Positions 1-5,447 of a stretch of DNA of 5,447 nucleotides are shown here, piece by piece. Numbering within the stretch: the first letter of the stretch is position 1; each line of letters starts with the position of its first letter. Location of the stretch: contig JAAUPU010000271.1 in NCBI GenBank assembly GCA_012032975.1, forward strand, positions 1-5,447, written 5' to 3'. The notes under the pieces are model-generated. The model was not told the origin of the DNA and did no database searches. It saw only the letters and a list, made by a program, of their open reading frames with translations. The stretch comes from Caldilineaceae bacterium. GTDB lineage: Bacteria > Chloroflexota > Anaerolineae > Caldilineales > Caldilineaceae. The translations under genes and the position numbers were made by a program.

Positions 1-450
1 AGGCGACCCACAGGCCGCGGCCGTTGCCTACGAGAACGTGGTGCGAGAGAGCGTCCCCCCGGCCGCCAACCCGCGACAGAATCAACGCCCCGCTTTGACA
101 TGATTCTGCTGGGCATGGGCGCAGATGGCCACACAGCGAGCCTCTTTCCCGGGAGCGACGCGCTTGCAGAAGAGCAGCGCCTGGTGATTGCCAGCCGAGC
201 GACCACAGCGCCGGAAGAGCGGCTCACCTTCACCTTTCCACTGATCAACGCGGCGCGGCGAGTGCTCTTCCTAGTCAGCGGCGTGGAGAAAGCCCACAGC
301 CTCAGCGACGTGTTGACCGGTCCCCATCAGCCGGACCGCTGGCCCAGCCAGGGCGTCCACCCCGTGGACGGGCAACTTACCTGGCTGGTCGATGAAGCTG
401 CGTTTTCGACCATCGAAGCCACCTTAACCCTCAACGACACAGCGCAATAG
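1..450 (+). CDS. pgl: 6-phosphogluconolactonase, C-terminal part (5' truncated, frameshifted)
   Basis: This enzyme hydrolyses 6-phosphoglucono-1,5-lactone to 6-phosphogluconate, the second step of the oxidative pentose phosphate pathway, in the cytosol. From position 82 to the TAG at 448-450 the reading frame contains [20 protein letters not shown], the family signature whose His is proposed to be catalytic. It continues with [21 protein letters not shown] and the C-terminal block [13 protein letters not shown], all typical of the SolA/DevB-like family. The first 16 codons, read from position 2 ([16 protein letters not shown]), also match the family (the usual AAxxYE segment) but lie in another frame. 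That frame hits TGA at 101-103, so there is a one-base break somewhere at about 50-85, perhaps a lost C in the C-run at 55-60. The family is usually about 230-270 aa, so roughly the first 90-100 residues lie off the left edge. The ATG at 100 is internal and should not be taken as the start. The identity is secure; whether the gene is really broken is uncertain. Confidence 0.9.
   Translation, partial: RRPTGRGRCLRERGARERPPGRQPATESTPRFDMILLGMGADGHTASLFPGSDALAEEQRLVIASRATTAPEERLTFTFPLINAARRVLFLVSGVEKAHSLSDVLTGPHQPDRWPSQGVHPVDGQLTWLVDEAAFSTIEATLTLNDTAQ
50..85 (+). other. Frameshift interval in pgl
   Basis: Family-like sequence switches here from the frame starting at position 2 to the frame starting at position 1, which equals one missing base. 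The C-run at 55-60 is the most obvious homopolymer in the interval, but the exact site cannot be fixed because this linker is poorly conserved. The old frame stops at TGA 101-103. Confidence 0.75.
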
Positions 451-452
451 AC

Positions 453-482
453 TGGACCTATCCCGGCGCTTTCGGTTAGAAT
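453..482 (+). promoter_or_regulatory. Possible weak sigma70-type promoter for glgP
   Basis: TGGACC (453-458; 4 of 6 matches to TTGACA) and TAGAAT (477-482; 5 of 6 to TATAAT) are separated by 18 bases. They lie in the 138-base gap between pgl and the phosphorylase, just over 100 bases before the start codon. Such matches occur by chance, and read-through from pgl is equally possible because no T-tailed terminator follows pgl. Confidence 0.22.
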
Positions 483-571
483 CTCGACTACTTGTGCCTT
501 CGGCCCAGACGATCCTAATTGGACGATACAGGGGCCGGCGCGCGAGTTCCTATTCTTGTTTACCAATGTGC

Positions 572-577
572 AAGGAG
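572..577 (+). promoter_or_regulatory. Ribosome binding site deciding the glgP start
   Basis: AAGGAG lies 11 bases before the ATG at 589-591. It supports that ATG over the in-frame TTG at 556, which has no such site and would add eleven residues not expected in the family. Confidence 0.7.
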
Positions 578-588
578 CACTCTCAACG

Positions 589-3140
589 ATGAAATTTGTT
601 GGACAGGTATCTGTTTTCCCCCGGCTGCCAGAGCCGATCGCTCGCCTCAACGAACTCGCCTACAATCTGTGGTGGAGCTGGGAGACGCCCGCACAGGATC
701 TTTATGCGCGCATCGACCCCATGCTCTGGCAAGAGGTCAACCACAACCCTGTGAAATTCTTGCGGGCGGTGGCGCAGGAGAAGCTGGACCAAGCCGCGGC
801 CGATGACGACTATCTTCACAGTTACACAGTTGTGCTGGCGGATTTTGACCAGTATATGGACCCGGCCCACGCCACCTGGTTTTCGCAAAACCACGCGGAC
901 CAGGGCGACCAGTTGATCGCCTACTTCAGCGCAGAGTTTGGCCTGCACGAGGCGCTGCCCATCTACAGCGGCGGCCTCGGCATCTTGAGCGGCGACCATT
1001 GTAAAGCGGCCAGCGACCTGGGGCTGCCCTTTATCGGCATCGGCTTCCTCTATCCGCAAGGCTACTTCACCCAGCGTATCGATGCCGAGGGAATGCAGCA
1101 GGCCGAATATGAGAAGATCGACTTCGCCGAAGTGCCGGCAAAACCCGCCCTGGACGCAGCCGGCCTCGAACTTCTGGTCAATGTGGACCTGCCCGGTCGC
1201 ACGGTCTACGCCAAAATCTGGCGCATTCAGGTGGGCCGCATCCCGATCTATTTGATGGACACCGATGTGCCGCGCAACGCGCCCCAGGATCGGGAGCTGA
1301 GCGCGCGGCTCTACGGCGGCGACCGCGAGATGCGTATCAGCCAAGAGGTTGTGCTGGGCATTGGCGGGGTGCGCGCCGTGCGTGCGTTGGGCTATGCGCC
1401 AACCGTCTGGCATATGAACGAGGGACATAGCGCATTCCTCGGCCTGGAGCGTATGCGCGAGCTTGTGCAAGGCGAAGGGCTGAGCTTTGAAGAGAGCGTT
1501 GAAGCCGTACGCGCGGATTCTCTCTTCACGACGCATACGCCGGTTCCAGCCGGCAACGATGCGTTTGCTTTCGAGCTGGTCGAAAAATTCTTCTGGCAGT
1601 TTTGGGGGCAACTGGGCATCGACCGCGAGCGGTTCATCGAGTTTGCCCGCCAAGAGCTGGAATGGGGGGCCCAATATTCCATGACGGTGCTGGCCATGCG
1701 CCTCAGCGCCTATCACAACGGCGTAAGCGAATTGCACGGCCATGTCAGCCGCCAAATGTGGCAATTCCTCTGGCCGGGTACGCCGGTGGAACAGACGCCC
1801 ATCGGCCACATTACCAACGGCGTCCACACAAAAACCTGGCTGGTGGATGAGCTGAAGAAACTCTACGATGGCTATCTGCCCTCTGATTGGCGCAACATGG
1901 TCGAAAAGCCGGAGACCTGGTCGGCCATCGACGCCATCCCCGACGGTGAGCTTTGGGCCGTCCACCAGACGCGCAAGTCCAAGATGATCGACTTCGTGCG
2001 CGGTCGCTTGCGCGACCAATATGTGCGCCACGGCGAAGGACCACAGCAGGTGCGTCGGGCGATGCATGTGCTCAATCCCCATGCGCTGACGTTGGGTTTG
2101 CGCGGCGCTTCGCTACGTACAAACGCGCCACGCTGATCTTCCGGGACGAAGCGCGGCTGCAACGATTGCTCAATGACCCCGAACGCCCGGTGCAGATTGT
2201 CTTCAGCGGCAAGGCGCATCCGGCCGACGAACCGGGCAAGGCGCTGATCCAGCGCATCTATCAGCTGAGCCAATTGCCAGAATACGCGGACAAGATCGTC
2301 TTCGTAGAAAATTACGACATGAACATCGCCCGCCATCTGATCTCCGGTGTGGATGTCTGGCTGAACAACCCACGTCGCCCGCGCGAGGCGAGCGGCACCA
2401 GTGGCGAGAAGGCTGCGCTGAGCGGCGTGCCCAACTTCAGTGTGCTCGACGGCTGGTGGCGCGAGGCGTACGATGGCGCGAATGGCTGGCCCATCGGCGA
2501 AGAACGCGATTACAAGGACGAGAACACCCAAGACGATGCCGATGCATTCGATCTGTACAGCCGTCTTGAAGAGGAGATCATCCCCCTCTTCTTCGAACGC
2601 ACTACGGATGGTGTACCGACTGGCTGGATCGAGCGCATGAAAAATTCAATCCGCACCTGCGCTCCCCAATACAGTATGCGTCGCATGGTGATTGACTATA
2701 CGCAAATGTACTATCTACCCGCCGCCAACAGTGGCACCCACTGCGCACACAACGGGCGAGCGCTCGCCCGCGAGATCGCAGCCTGGAAAATGCGGATGCA
2801 GTCGCAGTGGGACGCCATCCATCTTCAGACTACCGGCAGCGCCGGCGGTCAGGTCATGATCGGCGATACGCTTGGTGTGAATGCCAAGGTTTGGCTACAC
2901 GCAATCTCGCCTGACGATGTGATTGTAGAGATCGTGACTGGGGCGCTGGACCCGGAGGGCCGCCTGATCGACCCACAGGTCACGCCCATGACACGCAGCG
3001 GAGAAGAATCTGGCGCATTGCTCTATTCCGGCCAGCTTGCGCCGACCAGCAGTGGCCGCTTCTCGCTGGGTGTGCGCGTACGTGGCTATCATCCGTCGCT
3101 GGTCAATCCCTACGAAGCGGGTCTGATTCGCTGGGCGTAG
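589..3140 (+). CDS. glgP: Alpha-glucan (glycogen/maltodextrin) phosphorylase, GT35, DUF3417 type; frameshifted
   Basis: This PLP-dependent enzyme releases glucose-1-phosphate from the non-reducing ends of glycogen or maltodextrins, in the cytosol. With one T restored near 2097 the product is 850 aa, normal for the Thermotoga-like/DUF3417 branch. Residues about 10-115 form the DUF3417-like N-terminus (LNELAYNLWWSWE). Conserved catalytic-domain blocks follow in order: YSGGLGILSGDH (126-137), MNEGHSAFLGLER (276-288), TTHTPVPAGNDAF (314-326), HITNGVHTKTW (407-417), FARRFATYKRA (504-514), KAHPADEPGK (542-551), then EASGTSGEKAAL and LDGWW. Lys608 (AAG 2409-2411) should carry PLP. Residues from about 750 form a C-terminal region ending in GLIRWA. 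The start at ATG 589 has a good Shine-Dalgarno. Uncorrected, the N-terminal frame ends in nonsense at TGA 2134-2136 and the rest is read in the next frame, to TAG 3138-3140. The terminator at 3161 ends the unit. Function is confident; the preferred chain length of the substrate cannot be judged. Confidence 0.95.
2094..2100 (+). other. Frameshift site in glgP (GGGTTTG)
   Basis: The N-terminal frame reads LTLG and then nonsense. Adding one T to the TTT at 2097-2099 gives LTLGFARRFATYKRATLIFRD, an almost perfect family block, so the break is located to the base. The sequence is also a canonical X XXY YYZ heptamer in zero-frame register (G GGT TTG). A -1 slip there would give GLARRFATYK. An indel error in the read or assembly remains the simpler explanation. 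Confidence 0.9.
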
Positions 3141-3160
3141 GCTCCTCTGGCCAGCCTTCT

Positions 3161-3203
3161 ATGGTTGGGCTGGCGCGGTTTGCTTGCAGCCCAACCATTT
3201 TTT
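3161..3203 (+). terminator. Strong intrinsic (rho-independent) terminator after glgP
   Basis: ATGGTTGGGCTG (3161-3172) is a perfect inverted repeat of CAGCCCAACCAT (3187-3198). This gives a 12-bp stem with a 14-base loop, followed directly by six T (3198-3203, the first T being the last paired base). It begins 20 bases after the phosphorylase stop codon and should insulate that gene from the downstream channel gene. The ATG at 3161 is the foot of the stem, not a start codon. Confidence 0.92.
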
Positions 3204-3238
3204 CACGATACCCCCCTTCATCCACTTCACAGACAGCC

Positions 3239-4160
3239 ATGGATAGATCGCTAATTTCGGCCAATCCAAATGTATGCCAGGAAGAGAGTTGCTTCCTCCC
3301 AGTTGAGGAGGGTGCAGAACACTGCATCCTCCACGAAGAACGCGAGGGCAAGGAGAAAGCGCGATTGGCGGCAGCCCTCGACGAGTACACGAAGCGGGAT
3401 GTCAAACAGATCCGGCACGCATACCTCCGTTCGGCTGACCTGTCAGGACTCTACATAACGCTCAAGAATTTCCAGTATTCCGACCTCACCGATGCGAATT
3501 TTTCGGACACGCGCCTCTTCCGCGTTGGCTTCGATTTTTCCGTTCTGGATTGCGTCAATTTTGAAAATGCAATCTTCGACCGGGTCGATCTGCGCCGGGT
3601 TGAAAGCGCCGCAAAGATTGCCTGGCTCAACGCCATCTTTGCCTCGGTGGAAATGCCCAACCTGAGAAAACTTGGCCTGACCAGTGTCTACAGCGATCAG
3701 AGCCACCAGGGTCTGGAAAAGAGCGCGGACGTCTATCGAAATCTCAAGGAAATCTACCGCGAGCAGGGACACTATGGCGCGGCTGGGCAGCTCTATGAAC
3801 AAGAGATGCACCTGCGGCGCAAGCTGGCAACTGGCATTGCAGACAAGGTCTGGCTGACCGCGCTCTGGCTGATCTGCGGCTATGGCGAACGACCGGGTCG
3901 GGCGTTCTTCAGTTTCTTCGTGGCGATCCTGGGATTTGGCGTGCTCTATACATTTTTTCCCCCTGACCGATTCTGGCGTCCCCATACGTGGCCAGTTTCT
4001 GCCTGCGCTCTACTTCAGTGTCGTCACCTTCACCACGCTTGGCTACGGCGATATCCAGCCTCATGGCTTTGCTCGGTTTTTGGTCAGCGTCGAGGCATTG
4101 TTGGGGATTTTCCTCATATCGCTGTTCGTCTTCGTCTTCTGTCGAAAGATGATCCGGTAA
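3239..4160 (+). CDS. Pentapeptide-repeat K+ channel-like protein with N-terminal Cys/His motif; frameshifted
   Basis: This is a probable inner-membrane potassium channel subunit with a cytosolic N-terminal sensor or scaffold domain; the specific role is unknown. After removing one base near 3953-3963 it is 306 aa. Residues 13-32 hold C-x4-C-x10-C-x2-H, a putative zinc knuckle. Residues 61-120 have Leu/Ile/Phe at exactly every fifth position from 63 to 118 (twelve repeats), predicting about three coils of a right-handed beta-helix. A charged helical linker (about 158-200) follows, then GYGERP (214-219), TM1 (about 221-240), a pore helix (about 253-266), the filter TTLGYGD (265-271, bases 4032-4052) and TM2 (about 279-301). 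The chain ends at R306, with no RCK domain after the pore. ATG 3239 is the first plausible start after the terminator; no clear Shine-Dalgarno precedes it. Uncorrected, the frame runs on as nonsense to 4795 and loses the pore. Ligand, gating and tetramer assembly are inferences from the two-TM channel family. Confidence 0.85.
3953..3963 (+). other. Frameshift site in the channel gene (T6C5 run)
   Basis: Up to this run the frame beginning at 3239 encodes good sequence (GRAFFSFFVAILGFGVLYTFFP). After it, good sequence (LTDSGVPIRGQFLPALYFSV, then the K+ filter) lies one base further on. One extra T or C in TTTTTTCCCCC explains this. The exact base is undetermined, and the switch could in principle lie slightly downstream because the linker is variable. 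Confidence 0.8.
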
Positions 4161-4210
4161 AGCGATCACGACTTCCAAACGATTTCATCCCCCATACCAA
4201 CCTCACGGAT

Positions 4211-4214
4211 AAGG
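4211..4214 (+). promoter_or_regulatory. Weak ribosome binding site before the membrane-protein gene
   Basis: AAGG sits six bases before ATG 4221. No other in-frame ATG, GTG or TTG lies between the preceding stop (TAA 4158-4160) and this ATG, so the start is well constrained even though the site is short. Confidence 0.45.
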
Positions 4215-4220
4215 TCGTCT

Positions 4221-5447
4221 ATGACGCCATCTACAGATCGACCGACACTTGCTACGTGGTCGCTGTTGGCCCTGCCAGCGCTGGTCATGCTCTTGGGCAT
4301 GCAGAGCGTGCGCGCCCTCTTTCCTCTCTTGGTCTTTGTGCTGCGCGACCGACTGGAATGGAGCGCGGTGGGGGTCGGCCTGCTTGCCTTTTTGCTCTTC
4401 TTGACGACATTCTTGGCAGCGCCGCTCCATCGCCGGCTGGGCGTGCGCCGCTTTCTATCCTTCACCATCTACGGTCTGGCGTTGATGCGCGTGCTGATGC
4501 AACTCTGGCGTTTCGACCCAATCGGCGACCTGGCATTGACTGCGCTGGCGGTCGTCTGTTTCCTGCTCTTCTTCCCGCCCTATTTGGCGCTGGCGCGGGC
4601 CAACCGATCCAAGAGCGCGGGCACGTTGACACTGGGGCTGCTGCTCGGTCTGGCGGGCGACGCTGCCCTGCACGGCGCGGCAGCCACCCTCGACGTGAGC
4701 TGGCGAACCGATGTGGTCAGTCTGTTGCTGATCGGCGCAGCCGCGCTGCTGCTGCTCTGGCTTCAAGTACAGTTGCCACTGCTTCTGCCGCGTGACAACG
4801 ACAGTGACACCAGGTGGCCGCTTGCCCTGACCTGGGCCGGATTTGGCGCGGTTCTATTCTTGGAATTGCTGATGTGGCTCAATCTGGCTCGCTTGACCCA
4901 ACTGAGTGGATGGGACCAGCCATCGGCCTTTTTGTGGCTGCTCTGCGCCCTGTTGGCCGCAATTGTCCTGGTCACCTGGCTACCGAGACAATGGATGGAC
5001 GCACGTTCCTCGGCCTTCCTCTTGGCTGCCCTGTTGGTCATCAGCCTGATCGAGATCTGGCCCACCGGGTGGGCGGCGGCGCTGCAACTGTTTGTGGGCC
5101 AGGTAGCCACGGCGCTATTGCTTCAGATCATCGTCGTGGCGATCTTGAATGGCGACTACACGAGTGGGCTGCTCCACTTGTCGGTTGGCAACGGCCTCGG
5201 CATGATGATCTTCATGATGGCCAGCTTCCTCTTCTATGCCAGCTATGACATCGCGCTTCCCATTCCGAATACGGTCTGGCCACTCTTGGTGGGCGCGATT
5301 CTCGGTCTCTCTGCCATCGCGGCGAGACCCGGACCGCGCGAGCCAAGGCGCGCCCCAGTCTGGCAGGCGACGGTCGTCGGCGTTGCCCTGTTGCTTGCCC
5401 CCCTCGTGAGCATGGTCACCTGGCAGACGCCGGCAACCACAGCCGCC
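4221..5447 (+). CDS. Polytopic membrane protein, N-terminal 409 aa (runs off right edge)
   Basis: The frame is open without a stop from ATG 4221 to the last base, giving 409 residues. It is extremely rich in Leu, Ala, Val and Trp. I count about eleven to thirteen hydrophobic segments, roughly at 13-41, 48-66, 78-95, 103-125, 134-150, 164-189, 200-222, 235-254, 264-280, 287-309, 320-341, 351-367 and 384-400. PLHRRLGVRRFL (68-79), between the second and third segments, resembles a degenerate MFS loop motif, so an MFS-like fold is possible. A conserved-looking block GNGLGMMIF...SYDIALPIPN (323-350) precedes the last helices. After about residue 400 the chain turns polar (TWQTPATTAA) just as the window ends. 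From memory, similar leaders occur in proteins with a C-terminal endonuclease/exonuclease/phosphatase domain, but that domain is not in view and this is only a suggestion. The gene starts 60 bases after the channel gene with no terminator visible between, so co-transcription is plausible. The coding call is firm; the function is unknown. Confidence 0.8.
   Translation, partial: MTPSTDRPTLATWSLLALPALVMLLGMQSVRALFPLLVFVLRDRLEWSAVGVGLLAFLLFLTTFLAAPLHRRLGVRRFLSFTIYGLALMRVLMQLWRFDPIGDLALTALAVVCFLLFFPPYLALARANRSKSAGTLTLGLLLGLAGDAALHGAAATLDVSWRTDVVSLLLIGAAALLLLWLQVQLPLLLPRDNDSDTRWPLALTWAGFGAVLFLELLMWLNLARLTQLSGWDQPSAFLWLLCALLAAIVLVTWLPRQWMDARSSAFLLAALLVISLIEIWPTGWAAALQLFVGQVATALLLQIIVVAILNGDYTSGLLHLSVGNGLGMMIFMMASFLFYASYDIALPIPNTVWPLLVGAILGLSAIAARPGPREPRRAPVWQATVVGVALLLAPLVSMVTWQTPATTAA

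Noticed and set aside
497..538. Possible hairpin (CGGCCC with GGGCCG) between pgl and glgP as a terminator.
   Set aside because: The arms are only six bases, the loop is nearly 30 bases, and no T-run follows.
583..2082. A 499-codon open frame on the minus strand covering the first part of the phosphorylase gene.
   Set aside because: It is antisense to strongly conserved phosphorylase codons, has no recognisable domain, and is the usual by-product of GC-biased codon third positions.
1872..2531. A 219-codon minus-strand frame across the glgP frameshift.
   Set aside because: It is a mirror of coding sequence with no family-like motif. The + strand explains the region fully once one T is restored.
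3184..3212. Possible promoter for the channel gene (TTGCAG with GATACC at 17-base spacing).
   Set aside because: The -35 overlaps the terminator stem and the -10 has only three matches, no better than chance.
4001..4795. C-terminal half of the long + frame that continues from the channel gene into the membrane-protein gene.
   Set aside because: After the T6C5 run this frame is Arg/Pro/Ala-rich nonsense, while the other frame carries the K+ filter and then the hydrophobic protein.
4814..5248. A 144-codon + frame overlapping the membrane-protein gene.
   Set aside because: It lies out of frame within a continuous 409-codon hydrophobic frame and shows no domain or ribosome binding site.
1..5447. 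Search for CRISPR arrays, tandem repeats, insertion-sequence ends, tRNA or rRNA.
   Set aside because: No regularly spaced direct repeats, transposase-like frames, tRNA cloverleaf or rRNA-like sequence were seen by eye.

Overview
This is a moderately GC-rich, gene-dense bacterial stretch with every credible gene on the + strand. The gene content is a DUF3417-type alpha-glucan phosphorylase next to 6-phosphogluconolactonase, followed by a pentapeptide-repeat potassium-channel protein and a large polytopic membrane protein. It fits a free-living heterotroph. My best guess is Chloroflexota (Anaerolineae/Caldilineae-like), but this rests on general family resemblance and is weak.

Layout: (1) positions 1-450 hold the C-terminal part of 6-phosphogluconolactonase, cut by the left edge and carrying a frameshift. 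(2) 451-588 is a gap with a possible weak promoter and a good Shine-Dalgarno. (3) 589-3140 is a full-length glucan phosphorylase (850 aa after correction), split by the apparent loss of one T at 2097-2099. (4) 3161-3203 is a strong intrinsic terminator that closes the carbohydrate block. (5) 3239-4160 encodes a 306-aa protein (after correcting one extra base near 3953-3963) with a putative N-terminal zinc knuckle, twelve regularly spaced pentapeptide repeats and a two-helix K+ channel module with an intact TTLGYGD filter. (6) 4221-5447 opens a highly hydrophobic membrane protein that runs off the right edge. It may be the membrane half of a longer protein with an extracytoplasmic enzymatic domain.

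The first two genes belong to central carbon metabolism: phosphorolysis of glycogen/maltodextrin to glucose-1-phosphate, and the second step of the oxidative pentose phosphate pathway. The terminator separates them from the two membrane-associated genes, which may be co-transcribed.

The most striking general feature is three single-base frame breaks in 5.4 kb, each in or near a short homopolymer and each inside an otherwise well-conserved gene. The simplest reading is sequencing or assembly indels, not three decayed genes. The break in the phosphorylase lies exactly on a formally canonical -1 slippery heptamer, so a recoding alternative is recorded but not favoured. I see no mobile element, CRISPR array, tRNA or rRNA. 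The most biologically interesting object is the zinc-knuckle/pentapeptide/K+-channel protein.
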